IMG/VR virus record: IMGVR_UViG_3300046167_000282 | Location: 1-32,432 of that record | Source: a virus | Reading direction: 5' to 3' (one strand) | DNA length: 32,432 nucleotides | In this document: positions 20,978 to 29,952 of the stretch, one piece after another | Numbering within the stretch: the stretch's first letter is position 1 | How the letters are laid out: every line of letters starts with the position of its first letter | The notes under the pieces: model-generated | Seen by the model: the letters and a program-made list of their open reading frames with translations, nothing else | What the model was told of the DNA's origin: nothing | Database searches by the model: none | Program-made: the position numbers and the translations under genes

Positions 20978-21348
20978 TGTCTTGGGTAAACTTTAAAGAA
21001 GAAGAGTTTTCTTGCAAACACTGTGGTAAAAATGGTATTTCACACGAACTAATAAATAAGTTACAATCACTAAGAACAGAGCTGGATTTTCCCTTTATTA
21101 TAACTTCTGGGTACAGGTGTGAAGACCACCCAATAGAAGCAAAGAAGAAAACTCCAGGAACTCATGCAGAAGGCCTAGCAGCTGATATATATGTAAGAGG
21201 AGATAAGGCTCTACAAATAGTATCGAAAGCTAGAGATTATGGATTTACTGGTATTGGCGTAAACCAAAAAGGCGACTCTCGATTTATACACTTAGATATT
21301 TCAGAAGAAAAACCAAACAGACCAAGACCACACATTTGGAGTTATTAA
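20977..21348 (+). CDS. Peptidase M15-type endolysin (D,D- or L,D-carboxypeptidase-like)
   Basis: This 123-residue enzyme shows the M15_3 pattern: FSCKHCGKNGIS, an SGYRCEDHP motif, THAEGLAADI (His63 and Asp70 as zinc ligands) and RFIHLDI (His105). These match the zinc site of phage peptidases that cut peptidoglycan stem peptides. It has no signal peptide, so it needs the upstream holin for access. The start uses TAATG at 20975-20979; a much longer upstream frame runs through the holin gene and is rejected. Confidence 0.85.
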   Translation: MSWVNFKEEEFSCKHCGKNGISHELINKLQSLRTELDFPFIITSGYRCEDHPIEAKKKTPGTHAEGLAADIYVRGDKALQIVSKARDYGFTGIGVNQKGDSRFIHLDISEEKPNRPRPHIWSY

Positions 21349-21584
21349 TGGACAACCCTATTTTATTTTGGAACGCAATCATTACGTTGGTGTATGTTCC
21401 TATTATCTATAGTATCCGTACTAACGCAGCAGATGTTAAACGAGTTGAAATACTTGTTAATAAAACCAGAGAAGAAATCCCAACACGCTACGCAACCAAA
21501 CAAGACCTCCATTTAGACATGCAAAGAATTTTCGATAGATTAGACAAATTAGACGAAAAAATTGATAAACTAATAGCTAACTAG
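21348..21584 (+). CDS. Membrane-anchored coiled-coil protein of the lysis cassette
   Basis: ATG 21348 overlaps the endolysin stop by one base. The 78-residue product has one N-terminal transmembrane helix (ILFWNAIITLVYVPIIYSI). A helical, charged coiled coil follows (about 28-76, VKRVEILVNKT, then MQRIFDRLDKLDEKIDKLI). This topology suits an XhlA-like or i-spanin-like lysis helper. The exact type cannot be decided from sequence alone. Confidence 0.7.
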   Translation: MDNPILFWNAIITLVYVPIIYSIRTNAADVKRVEILVNKTREEIPTRYATKQDLHLDMQRIFDRLDKLDEKIDKLIAN

Positions 21585-21593
21585 GAAATAATT

Positions 21594-22829
21594 ATGCCAA
21601 TAACATACGACCCAGAAGAATATATCGCAGCATTAGGCGACCTAACACCTTTAGTCAATCAACCTGGAGGCTACCAAGGAACGATTGATATCTTAAACCA
21701 ATTTGCAGGGAACAAGGGTAGTGGTAGCTACAACATTCCTAATGGTGGATTTACTATGCCAACAACAGTATCTCCTTTTTCAAGTGGATTAAACTATGCT
21801 CAATCAATAGCTGGTGGCCAAAACATACCTAATATGATTGCACCAGGTATAAGTTATTCAGCAGAACAACCAGGTGGTTATACTCAAGCAGACTTAAATG
21901 GCACACCACCACCGCCACCACCTGTATACAAAGAACCCGATGACCCTAGCTTTTTTGGAACTGGTATCGGTGGCGTAACAATACCTGGCGGCAGAAGAGA
22001 TAAGATGCCTCCACTAAGAAACATCTTTGGTAATAATACTGCTGTTACTGGATATAAAGCTCCAACAGAACAAACACCTCCAGTACAATTACCACCACAA
22101 GAGTTTGATATAGAGCAGATTCGTCAAGATATAGCTGATTCAGGAATAGACTTTGCTAACTTGTTTGGATTGCCACAAGCACCAGACTTATCACAATTTG
22201 TAACTAAAGATGATTTACCTAATGTCAGAGATTTTTCTATAGAAAATTTAGATCTTCCTGACTTCAATGAGTTTGCATTAAGAAAAGATTTGCCTGTTTA
22301 TCAAGAACCTGATTTATCACAGTTTGTAACCAAACAAGACTTACCATCATTAATACCTGATGTTCCTAATGGTAGAGATTTTTCTATAGATCAGTTTGAT
22401 CTTCCAGATTTTAGCGAGTTTGCTCTAAGAAAAGATTTACCAGTATATCAAGAGCCAGACTTATCAGGTTTTGCAAGAATAGAAGATTTACCTACGTTTA
22501 ATCCAGACGAGCTTAGGCAAGATATATTAATGTCTTTACCTGAACAAAAAATGCAAGACTTATCTGGTTTTATGACACAAGATGATATTAACAAAGCTAT
22601 AGCTGGTATAGACATACCTTCTTACCAAGCCCCAGACTTATCTGGTTTTGTGACTCAAGCAGATATTAATAAAGCTATCTCTGGAATTAATATGCCAACT
22701 TATGAACAGCCAGACCTGTCTGCGTATGACACAAGACTTGCTGAATTAGAACAAAGTTTAGCAGCATTACAACAACCAACTGGCGGTAGGTTTTCTATAA
22801 ATCAACCACAAGTAAAAGGGTTGTTTTAA
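21594..22829 (+). CDS. Repetitive, probably structural protein with PDLS-x-F repeats
   Basis: This is a 411-residue protein. The first third is Gly/Pro/Asn-rich and low in charge, with a PPPPPP tract (about 104-109). From about residue 195 come at least five copies of a motif beginning PDLS(Q/G)F followed by a short (V/M)T(K/Q)xD(L/I) helix. Within the first two, FSI...DLPDF(N/S)EFALRKDLPVYQEPDLS is almost exactly repeated. This looks like a beads-on-a-string linker. Its position between lysis genes and scaffold suggests a virion or decoration protein, but no family is recognised. Confidence 0.65.
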   Translation: MPITYDPEEYIAALGDLTPLVNQPGGYQGTIDILNQFAGNKGSGSYNIPNGGFTMPTTVSPFSSGLNYAQSIAGGQNIPNMIAPGISYSAEQPGGYTQADLNGTPPPPPPVYKEPDDPSFFGTGIGGVTIPGGRRDKMPPLRNIFGNNTAVTGYKAPTEQTPPVQLPPQEFDIEQIRQDIADSGIDFANLFGLPQAPDLSQFVTKDDLPNVRDFSIENLDLPDFNEFALRKDLPVYQEPDLSQFVTKQDLPSLIPDVPNGRDFSIDQFDLPDFSEFALRKDLPVYQEPDLSGFARIEDLPTFNPDELRQDILMSLPEQKMQDLSGFMTQDDINKAIAGIDIPSYQAPDLSGFVTQADINKAISGINMPTYEQPDLSAYDTRLAELEQSLAALQQPTGGRFSINQPQVKGLF

Positions 22830-23090
22830 ATGCCATCACAAGAAGATATTTTAAATTCAAACGAAGCAGAGTTAATTCTTAAGTCTGATACTTTCACAAA
22901 CGCAATAGAAGAACTTAAAAATGAATATATAAATTTATGGTTATCATCGAAAGGAGATGATATACATAAAAGAGAAAATTTACACAAAGCAATTAAATTA
23001 CTTCCAGAAGTCGAAAGACATCTACGCATTATCGTAGAGAAGGGTATTATCACAAAATCCCAATTAGGAAGATTGCACAAAGTTGTGTAA
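22830..23090 (+). CDS. 86-residue conserved-looking phage protein, unknown
   Basis: The ATG follows the previous stop directly. The product is helical (AIEELKNEYINLWLSS) and has a second helix (LHKAIKLLPEVERHLRIIVEKGIIT). The LKxxYxxxWxxS...LPEVERHLR arrangement is familiar from marine phage head modules, but I cannot name its function. The gap before the scaffold gene is short and AT-rich. Confidence 0.7.
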   Translation: MPSQEDILNSNEAELILKSDTFTNAIEELKNEYINLWLSSKGDDIHKRENLHKAIKLLPEVERHLRIIVEKGIITKSQLGRLHKVV

Positions 23091-23141
23091 AATTTAGATA
23101 AGTATTGTTAAAATATTACTTTACATTTTTAAGGAATGATT

Positions 23142-24134
23142 ATGACCAACAACGCAAAGCCGATTGGTTTACAAACAAACATGCAAGAGACAGAACAATC
23201 TTTTGAAAGTTTTTTGACTCCAGACGAGCAACCAGAAAACGAAATACAAGAACAAGCATCGGAAGAGCTAGTCAACGAAGATGAAGTTATCGAAGATAAC
23301 GAATCTTACGAAGAAGAGCTTGAAGCAGATGTATATGAAGACGAACCTCAAGAAGATCAAGTAGAAGAAGAGGAGTCCGAGCAACCACAGCTATATACGA
23401 TTAAAGTAGATGGCGAAGATACACAGGTCACGCTTGAAGAACTCCAAAACGGATACAGTCGCCAAAGAGATTATACGAGAAAAACTCAGGAGTTAGCTCA
23501 ACAGCGAAAAGCTATTGAAGCTCAACAACAAGAGGTTTCTCAAAAAGACGCAATTTATTCACAGTTGTTACCAAAAATGGAAGCGACTTTGAAGGGCGAG
23601 TTAGGAAACGAGCCAGATTGGAACGCACTTTACGAAGCTGACCCTATTGCTTATGTCCGTGAAAAAGACATCTGGAATGAGAAAAAGCAAAAGTTAAAAT
23701 CCGTACAGGCTGAATCACAAAGACTGCAACAAGAGTCTTATGTTGAACAGCAAAAGAAACTTCAACAGTTTGTTGAATACGGAAACCAACAATTGCTTGA
23801 ACAAATACCAGAATGGCAAGATAACGAAATGGCATCAAAAGAAAAGATGGCAATTCGTGATTATGGTGTTAATGTTTTGGGGTACACACCTCAAGAGATG
23901 GACAGCGTTTATGACTACCGAGTTTTACTTGGTTTAAGAAACGCATGGCTACAACATAAGACACAACAAGCGACTAAAGTGAAACCAACTGAAAAGAAAG
24001 CGGCAGCTCGAACCGCACGACCTGGCACTTCAAACGTACCCAAGACAACAACTCCTGTGAAGAAAGCACGTCAAAAATTAGCTAAGACTGGAAAGGTTCA
24101 GGATGCAGCTAAATTATTTGAACAATTATTATAA
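23142..24134 (+). CDS. Capsid scaffolding protein
   Basis: ATG 23142 is chosen over ATG 23136 because AAGGA at 23131-23135 is better spaced. The 330-residue product has a very acidic N-terminal region to about 80. A short beta strand pair follows (LYTIKVDGEDTQVTLEELQNGYSRQRDYTRKTQEL). Then comes a long Gln/Lys/Glu coiled coil and a basic C-terminal region (about 280-330, KVKPTEKKAAARTARPGTS). The layout and the place just before the major capsid gene fit a phage scaffold whose basic tail contacts the coat protein. Confidence 0.85.
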   Translation: MTNNAKPIGLQTNMQETEQSFESFLTPDEQPENEIQEQASEELVNEDEVIEDNESYEEELEADVYEDEPQEDQVEEEESEQPQLYTIKVDGEDTQVTLEELQNGYSRQRDYTRKTQELAQQRKAIEAQQQEVSQKDAIYSQLLPKMEATLKGELGNEPDWNALYEADPIAYVREKDIWNEKKQKLKSVQAESQRLQQESYVEQQKKLQQFVEYGNQQLLEQIPEWQDNEMASKEKMAIRDYGVNVLGYTPQEMDSVYDYRVLLGLRNAWLQHKTQQATKVKPTEKKAAARTARPGTSNVPKTTTPVKKARQKLAKTGKVQDAAKLFEQLL

Positions 24135-24161
24135 ACTTTTAAAACATAGGAATTAAATATC

Positions 24162-25097
24162 ATGGCAAAAGTAACAAACGCATTTGATACTTACTCAGCG
24201 ACTTCTGATAGAGAACAACTGAGTGACGTAATTTATAACATCTCACCACAAGCTACTCCATTTATGAGTGCTATTGGTAAAAATTCAATCAAGAACGTAG
24301 TTTTCGATTGGCAAACAGAAACTCTACCTACTGCTTCAGGTGCAGGTCAACTAGAAGGTTTTGAACTTTCAAGAGCAGCTGCTACTGGAACAACTAGAGT
24401 TAGTAACGTAGCACAAATCTCATCAAGAGATGCAACTGTAACTGGTTCACAACAGGCATCAGACCCAGCAGGTAAGAAATCTGAAATGGCTCATCAGTTA
24501 GCTATTATGGCTAAAGCATTAAAAAGAGACATGGAAACTGCTCTTTGTCAAAAAGGTGCTAAGACAACTGGTTCAGCAACAGCTGCACGTGTAACTGGTG
24601 GTTTTGAATCTTGGATTACATCTAATGTATCAAGAGGAACTAACGGTGCTGGTGCTGGTTCAGGTGCTGCTCCAACAGACGGAACTCAAAGAGCTTTAAC
24701 TGAAGCCTTATTGAAAACTGTATTACAATCTTGTTTCTCAAATGGTGGAGAGCCTTCAATGGCAATCTGTGGCCCTGTAAACAAGCAAGTAATTTCTGGT
24801 TTCACAGGTAGAAGTTCAGCTAGACAAATGGTTGATGCAAACACAGTAGAGGCTTCTGTTTCTATCTATGCTTCAGACTTTGGCGAACTAAAAATCGTTC
24901 CATCTAACTTCAGTAGAGAAAGATCATTACTATTAGTTGATCCTGACTATGCAAAAGTTTCTTACCTAAGAGACTTCAAAACAGTCGACATTTCAACAAT
25001 AGGCGATGCTCAGACTAAAATGATTTTATGTGAGTATGGACTAGAAATGAGCAACGAATCTGCTCATGGTATAGTTGCTGACTTAACAACTTCATAA
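24162..25097 (+). CDS. Major capsid protein (SU10/DUF5309-like)
   Basis: This 311-residue protein begins MAKVTNAFDTYSATSDREQL and contains DVIYNISPQATPFMSAIGKNSI (about 23-44), the signature region of the DUF5309/SU10 coat family with the HK97 fold. Central Gly/Ala-rich and aromatic segments and FSRERSLLLVDPDYAKVSYLRDFKTVDI near the end also fit. It assembles the icosahedral shell on the scaffold. A UUCG hairpin follows its stop, as is common after highly expressed coat genes. Confidence 0.92.
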   Translation: MAKVTNAFDTYSATSDREQLSDVIYNISPQATPFMSAIGKNSIKNVVFDWQTETLPTASGAGQLEGFELSRAAATGTTRVSNVAQISSRDATVTGSQQASDPAGKKSEMAHQLAIMAKALKRDMETALCQKGAKTTGSATAARVTGGFESWITSNVSRGTNGAGAGSGAAPTDGTQRALTEALLKTVLQSCFSNGGEPSMAICGPVNKQVISGFTGRSSARQMVDANTVEASVSIYASDFGELKIVPSNFSRERSLLLVDPDYAKVSYLRDFKTVDISTIGDAQTKMILCEYGLEMSNESAHGIVADLTTS

Positions 25098-25112
25098 GTT
25101 AGTTAGAATTCA

Positions 25113-25132
25113 GGGAGAGCTTCGGCTCTCCC
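25113..25132 (+). terminator. UUCG-capped hairpin after the major capsid gene
   Basis: GGGAGAGC (25113-25120), loop TTCG, and GCTCTCCC (25125-25132) form a perfect 8-bp stem with an extra-stable tetraloop, 16 bases after the capsid stop. The downstream sequence ACCCTTATTTAAT has only a weak T-run. It could be a partial terminator or an mRNA-stabilising hairpin that raises coat expression relative to the tail genes. Confidence 0.8.
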
Positions 25133-25145
25133 ACCCTTATTTAAT

Positions 25146-25445
25146 ATGGCAACAAAACGTACAATCACAGACCACAAGACTGGTTACAAATCAGAGTTCA
25201 TTACCGAAGATGACAAGCTGGTTTATCATACGACTCAAGATGTTGCTCCCGTCATTGACCATGTTAAGAAACTAAGAGACAATACACTTAAGCCTGGAAA
25301 AGATATGCGACACATTGCTGAAGTCCCTATGATTATTTGGCAAAAGGCATTACGCGAAGGTTGGTCACAAGATTCTGCAAAATGGAAAGAGTGGCTCAAC
25401 AACCCAGACAACAATGTATTTAGAACTTGGCAAGGTAAAGTATGA
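25146..25445 (+). CDS. 99-residue protein after the capsid gene, unknown
   Basis: This polar protein opens MATKRTITDHKTGYKSEF and has helical segments (IDHVKKLRDNTLKPGKDMR, MIIWQKALREGW) and a Trp-rich end (WKEWLNNPDNNVFRTWQG). It overlaps the adaptor gene by 4 bases (ATGA). A head completion or small virion role is likely from position, but the family is not recognised. Confidence 0.72.
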   Translation: MATKRTITDHKTGYKSEFITEDDKLVYHTTQDVAPVIDHVKKLRDNTLKPGKDMRHIAEVPMIIWQKALREGWSQDSAKWKEWLNNPDNNVFRTWQGKV

Positions 25446-26089
25446 CGTATGCAGAATTAAAAACAGCGATAGCAAATTATCTAAATAGATCAGATTTAAC
25501 CTCTGACCTAGATACGTTTATTGATAATGTCGAGGCGGAACTTAACAGAAGGTTAAGAACCAAAGACATGATTAAAAGAGCAACTGCTACAGCTGACTCA
25601 CAATATTTAACAGTTCCAACAGATTGGATAGAGGCAATTAATGTAGAAATTACATCAAACGATTTCAGTCCTTTATTTCAACAATCTATAGAATCATTAG
25701 ATGTCTATAGAAAATCAAACAACAACTCTACAGGTCAACCAGTTTACTTTGCAATGGTTGATGACTCTATAGAATTAGCACCAACTCCTGATGTAGAATA
25801 TACCCTACAGCTAACTTACTATGCTAAAATATCTGCATTAAGTGATACCAATACAAGTAACTTTGTATCAGTCTCGCACCCAGATGTTTATTTATATGGT
25901 GCATTAAAACATGCTTCTATCTTCTTGATGGAAGATGAAAGAATACCAATGTTCACTCAACAGTTTGAGAAAGCATTAGAAGAAATGAGACTCGAACAAG
26001 AGAAAGCTGCATTTGGTAAAGGTTCTTTAATGATGAGAAGAAGAACTTACGGAAAAAAACAAAAAAGAAATTATTACTACGGTAATTAA
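25442..26089 (+). CDS. Head-tail adaptor protein (gp11/SU10 adaptor-like)
   Basis: This 215-residue protein opens MTYAELKTAIANYLNRSDLTSDLDTFIDNVEAELNRRLR, the helical signature of podovirus adaptors such as T7 gp11 and the SU10 adaptor. Beta strands follow (YLTVPTDWIEAINVEI, DDSIELAPTPD, LQLTYYAKI). A C-terminal helical stretch with a basic Tyr-rich tail (RRRTYGKKQKRNYYYGN) could reach DNA or the portal. It attaches below the portal to build the short tail. Its start overlaps the previous stop as ATGA. Confidence 0.8.
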   Translation: MTYAELKTAIANYLNRSDLTSDLDTFIDNVEAELNRRLRTKDMIKRATATADSQYLTVPTDWIEAINVEITSNDFSPLFQQSIESLDVYRKSNNNSTGQPVYFAMVDDSIELAPTPDVEYTLQLTYYAKISALSDTNTSNFVSVSHPDVYLYGALKHASIFLMEDERIPMFTQQFEKALEEMRLEQEKAAFGKGSLMMRRRTYGKKQKRNYYYGN

Positions 26090-26103
26090 TAAAGGAGAAT
26101 AGA

Positions 26104-26487
26104 ATGGCTGGATTTTCAGATTATTTAGAAAACAAAGTTGTTGGTCATGTATTTGGTGGATCAGCCTATACAGCTCCATCAACATTATATGTAGCATTAT
26201 ATACATCAGCACCATCTGATACTGGTGGTGGAACAGAAGTTTCTGGCGGAGCTTACGCAAGACAAACAGCAGCTTTTACTGTCACTGCTGATACAGCATC
26301 AAACACATCAGCTATAGAATACCCAACAGCTACAGCCGATTACGGTACTGTTGTTGCAGTAGGTGTTTTTGACGCTTCATCATCTGGTAACTTACTTGCT
26401 TATGGTAACTTAACTACAAGCAAAACTGTTTCTACTGGAGATGTATTTAGATTTAATGCAGGTGCTATAGACATAACTGTAGCTTAA
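26104..26487 (+). CDS. 127-residue tail/fiber-associated beta protein
   Basis: The product opens MAGFSDYLENKVVGHVFGG, then STLYVALYTSAPSDTGGGTEVSGGAYARQTAAFTVTA, and ends in a beta-strand pattern (GNLLAYGNLTTSKTVSTGDVFRFNAGAIDITV). This LYVALYT...SGGxYxRQ pattern recurs in phage tail or fiber-associated proteins. I recognise the pattern but not a defined function. GGAG precedes the ATG, and a repeat-rich fiber gene follows. Confidence 0.72.
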   Translation: MAGFSDYLENKVVGHVFGGSAYTAPSTLYVALYTSAPSDTGGGTEVSGGAYARQTAAFTVTADTASNTSAIEYPTATADYGTVVAVGVFDASSSGNLLAYGNLTTSKTVSTGDVFRFNAGAIDITVA

Positions 26488-26491
26488 TAAC

Positions 26492-27145
26492 ATGGCTTCA
26501 GTTGGCTATGGTTTTGGTGGATACGGTAAGTCTTACTGGGGAACACCTCAATTTGAATTAGCTGAAAGCTCAATCACAGCAACATCAAACCTAACTGCGG
26601 TTGGTGTTGTACCTGTAACTGGAGAAGTTTCAATAACAGCTTCTTCTAATGTCACAGCAGTTGGACTCGTACCAATACAAGGTGCATCATCTATAACAGC
26701 AACATCTGGTCTTACATCAGATGCAGTCATAGTTAAGTTTGGTGCGTCAAACATATCAGCAACATCTAACCTAACCGCTGTAGGTACACAAATTGATATT
26801 GGTGGCGTTATCATGGCGGCATCAACAAGTCTTAGTGCAGTAGGCACACAAATTGATGTTGGTGAATCAAATATTACCGCATCTACAAACGTAACTGCTG
26901 TTGGTGTCTTTATCGTATCAGCAGCAAGTCAAATAAACGCTACAACTAACTTAGATGTCACTGGTTCACTGATTCAGTTTGGCACTTCTAGTATTCAACA
27001 AACAAGTGGTTTTTCTGCGATAGGTAGTTTAAAATGGGAAGACCAGACTGTAGCAGATACTATTTACACAGACCAAACACCAGCTACAACAACTTGGACA
27101 GATCAGTCCTCAACAAATACTAATTGGACTGACATTGCAGCATAA
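26492..27145 (+). CDS. Repeat-built tail fiber-like protein
   Basis: This 217-residue protein has a short aromatic/Gly N-terminus (MASVGYGFGGYGKSYWG). From residue 25 it has about seven and a half repeats of exactly 20 residues, of the form (E/A)SxITATSNLTAVGxxxxxG. The C-terminus carries three short TDQ-type modules (IYTDQTPATTTWTDQ and onward). It probably folds as an elongated beta-rich stalk or fiber. No adhesin domain is recognised. Confidence 0.7.
   Translation: MASVGYGFGGYGKSYWGTPQFELAESSITATSNLTAVGVVPVTGEVSITASSNVTAVGLVPIQGASSITATSGLTSDAVIVKFGASNISATSNLTAVGTQIDIGGVIMAASTSLSAVGTQIDVGESNITASTNVTAVGVFIVSAASQINATTNLDVTGSLIQFGTSSIQQTSGFSAIGSLKWEDQTVADTIYTDQTPATTTWTDQSSTNTNWTDIAA
26564..27040 (+). 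repeat. About 7.5 in-frame 60-bp tandem repeats
   Basis: Each unit encodes 20 residues (for example ESSITATSNLTAVGVVPVTG, then EVSITASSNVTAVGLVPIQG). The register is exact in every copy although the DNA has diverged, so selection for the protein spacing is likely. Copy number could change by recombination. Confidence 0.85.
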
Positions 27146-27158
27146 ACAGGAATAAATT

Positions 27159-29603
27159 ATGGCAGATACATTTACAACCAATCTTAACTTAACTAAACCA
27201 GAAGTAGGAGCATCTACAGATACTTGGGGAACAAAGCTAAACGCTGACCTTGATACTGTTGACGGATTATTTAGCTCTACTGGTACTTCGGTAGCTATGA
27301 ACCTAGACGGAGCAGTTATAGACAGCTCTGTTATCGGTGGCACTACAGCAGCAGCTGGATCTTTTACTACCTTATCAGCAAGTACATCTATCACAGGTAC
27401 ACTAGCAACAGCAGCACAACCTAATATTACAAGTGTTGGTACGCTTACAGGATTCACTTCAACAGGTATTGATGATAATGCTACTTCTACAGCTATAACA
27501 ATTGATAGTTCGGAGAATGTTGGAATTGGAACGGATAGTCCTTCTGTTCTTATTGAGGGTCAAACAAGCACAGCTAATTCAGCATATTTAAGATTAGGCA
27601 CTAGCAATTCAGGTTCGTCACATACTGTTGGTCACGATATAGCTGGTTTAGAATTTTATAGTGGAGATGGTTCAGGAGCAGGTGCAGGTGTAAAAGGAAG
27701 TATTAGATACAAATATGGAAGCTCATCAGGTGCTACTACATATATGTCTTTTCATACTGCTGGTACATCTAGTGGTAACGATACAGAACGCATGAGAATA
27801 GATGCAACAGGCAACGTTGGAATTGGAACTGATAGTCCTTCAGGAAAAGTGCATGTTCAATCAGCATCTTCAGGTGCTACAGCTTCAGGTAATGCAGATG
27901 AATTAATTTTAGAAGGTTCAGGAAATACTGGTTTAAGCATTTTATCAGGTGCAACATCTTTAGGTAATTTATTCTTTGCTGATAGTGGCGATGCTGCTGA
28001 TGGCTACATTCAATATGACCAAAATGGTAGGTCTATGAGACTAGGTACAGCAGGTGGAGAGAAAGTTCGTATTGATGCATCAGGCAACGTTGGAATTGGA
28101 ACTGCTAGTCCAGCACAAGCATTAGTAGTCAATCGTTCTAGTGGAAATACATATTTAGATATTAGCAGAGCTTCACAATCACAAGGACAAGTTGCTTTAC
28201 AACTCACTGGTGGTACAGGTGGTACTAACTGGATAATGTATCAAGATACTTCTTCAGATGATTTAAGATTTTTTGGAAACTCAGCTACTAGAATGACCAT
28301 TGACACCTCAGGCAATGTTGGAATTGGTCAGTCAACAATAAATACTTTTTACGACAAAGCACTAGGAATATATGGGGCTAGTAATAGTGTTATCCAATTC
28401 CAAACAAGTAACACAGGCACAGCTTCAGGTGACGGTTTTGCTGTAGGTGTTTTAAACGGAGCCGCAACAGACGCTTATCTTTGGAATCGTGAAAGTAGCA
28501 ATCTTTTGTTTGGTACTGCTGGTTCAGAAAAAATGCGTATTGATTCTTCAGGCAATGTTGGAATTGGAACTAGTAGTCCAAGCTCTCTTGGTACTGGCAT
28601 ACCAACTATTGACTTAAAAGGTAATTCTTCATCTCAATCAGATAGGGCAGGAGGTATTCGTTTTACTAGGTATGATGGTACTTCAGGTATGGCTATATAT
28701 AATGCAGATGGTGCTAGTTATATAGAAAGTCATTCCACATATCCGCTTTTGATTACTACAAATGGCACAGAACGCATGAGAATAGACTCATCAGGCAATG
28801 TTGGAATTAAAAATAATGATCCATCAGATTATAATGCAGCAGCTAGTGACTTAGTTGTTGGTAGTGGTTCAGGGGATGCTGGTATGACCATTGTTGGAAG
28901 TACTGTTAGTAACGGCTCAATAGCATTTGCAGATGGTGGAACTGGTGCCACACATACTAGAGGTCTTATTACTTATGACCATTCTAGTGACCACATGCAC
29001 TTTAATACAGCAGGTGCAGAACGCATGAGAATAGACTCATCAGGTAAGTTATTAGTAGGAACTACAACAGATGGTGCAACTTCCAATATGCGAGTTGTTG
29101 GAACTGTAACAAATGCAAATGTAGGTGTAGCAAGATTTGACAGTGAGGGAAGTAGTGATACAGCTAACACTTGCATCTCTATTGTTAAAGGCTCAACAGA
29201 TACAACCACAAGTCAAGTATTTGTAAAATTTGCAGTTGATGGATATAACTCAGGCAACGGACAAATAAATGCCAACGGTAGCGGTGCTGCAGCCTTTGGT
29301 TCTTTTTCTGATAGAAGACTAAAAGAAAACATTATTGACCTACCATCACAATTAGAAAATATTATTGCTCTACAGCCAAAAGAATTTGACTACATTGAAT
29401 CAGAGGGTGGAGGACATCAAATAGGTTTTATAGCCCAAGAAGTTGAAGAAATTTATCCTGACTTAGTGGGAGAAAGGGAAGATGGTATGAAAACAATTAC
29501 AGGCATGGGTAAAATGGAAGCACGACTAATCAAAGCTATACAAGAACAACAAACACAGATTGATGCCTTACAATCTGAAATTAACTTATTAAAAGGAGAA
29601 TAA
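27159..29603 (+). CDS. Tail fiber/spike with C-terminal peptidase S74 chaperone domain
   Basis: The 814-residue protein starts [20 protein letters not shown], an N-terminal region typical of fibers of this type. The middle is a beta-helix-like series of Gly/Ser-rich repeats, many closing with ERMRID(S/A)SGNVGIGT. The C-terminus from about residue 716 has SDRRLKENI with the Ser and Lys of the S74 self-cleavage dyad. [21 protein letters not shown] and a final coiled coil ([18 protein letters not shown]) follow. The S74 domain helps trimerisation and then cuts itself off. Host-receptor binding is the probable role of the mature part. Confidence 0.88.
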   Translation: MADTFTTNLNLTKPEVGASTDTWGTKLNADLDTVDGLFSSTGTSVAMNLDGAVIDSSVIGGTTAAAGSFTTLSASTSITGTLATAAQPNITSVGTLTGFTSTGIDDNATSTAITIDSSENVGIGTDSPSVLIEGQTSTANSAYLRLGTSNSGSSHTVGHDIAGLEFYSGDGSGAGAGVKGSIRYKYGSSSGATTYMSFHTAGTSSGNDTERMRIDATGNVGIGTDSPSGKVHVQSASSGATASGNADELILEGSGNTGLSILSGATSLGNLFFADSGDAADGYIQYDQNGRSMRLGTAGGEKVRIDASGNVGIGTASPAQALVVNRSSGNTYLDISRASQSQGQVALQLTGGTGGTNWIMYQDTSSDDLRFFGNSATRMTIDTSGNVGIGQSTINTFYDKALGIYGASNSVIQFQTSNTGTASGDGFAVGVLNGAATDAYLWNRESSNLLFGTAGSEKMRIDSSGNVGIGTSSPSSLGTGIPTIDLKGNSSSQSDRAGGIRFTRYDGTSGMAIYNADGASYIESHSTYPLLITTNGTERMRIDSSGNVGIKNNDPSDYNAAASDLVVGSGSGDAGMTIVGSTVSNGSIAFADGGTGATHTRGLITYDHSSDHMHFNTAGAERMRIDSSGKLLVGTTTDGATSNMRVVGTVTNANVGVARFDSEGSSDTANTCISIVKGSTDTTTSQVFVKFAVDGYNSGNGQINANGSGAAAFGSFSDRRLKENIIDLPSQLENIIALQPKEFDYIESEGGGHQIGFIAQEVEEIYPDLVGEREDGMKTITGMGKMEARLIKAIQEQQTQIDALQSEINLLKGE
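27516..29060 (+). repeat. Dispersed internal repeats of the fiber gene
   Basis: The words GGCAA(C/T)GTTGGAATTGGAAC and CAGAACGCATGAGAATAGA recur several times between 27516 and 29060, for example near 27811, 28081, 28310, 28550 and 28793. They encode [15 protein letters not shown] modules. They are identical enough at DNA level to allow recombination that swaps fiber segments. Confidence 0.75.
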
Positions 29604-29605
29604 TT

Positions 29606-29950
29606 ATGGCAATAGGATATACATGGGACGTTTCAACAGTTGATACTTACCCAACACTAGATAGTAATGCAGACGTTGTTTATAACGTGCATTGGAGATT
29701 AACAGCAGAAGACGATGCTAATCAGGATGCTGATGGCAACAACTGGACTGCTACATCATACGGAACTCAATCTGTAGATACTTCAGACTTGTCAAGCTTT
29801 ACAGCTTTTGCAGATTTATCTGCTTCAGACGTACAAGGCTGGGTTGAAGCAGGTATGGGTAGTGATGCAGTTACAGATTTAAAGTCTGGCTTAGATGCTC
29901 AAATCGCATTACTTATCACACCAACATCCGTTACTAAAACAATAGGATAA
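29606..29950 (+). CDS. 114-residue tail-region protein, unknown
   Basis: This product opens MAIGYTWDVSTVDTYPTLDSNADVVYNVHWRLTAEDD and ends PTSVTKTIG. The YTWDVSxxDTYPTL...DVVxxVHWxL pattern occurs in small phage proteins placed beside fibers. It is probably a beta-sandwich tail accessory protein, but the function is unknown. It starts two bases after the fiber stop. Confidence 0.72.
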   Translation: MAIGYTWDVSTVDTYPTLDSNADVVYNVHWRLTAEDDANQDADGNNWTATSYGTQSVDTSDLSSFTAFADLSASDVQGWVEAGMGSDAVTDLKSGLDAQIALLITPTSVTKTIG

Positions 29951-29952
29951 AA

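Noticed and set aside
26548-26847. Minus-strand ORF opposite the 60-bp repeats
   Set aside because: It mirrors the repeat period of the plus-strand fiber gene and has no start signal of its own. It is a shadow of repetitive coding DNA.
27110-27457. Minus-strand ORF at the fiber gene start
   Set aside because: It is antisense to a clearly coding region and produces only a Val/Ser/Pro-rich low-complexity protein.
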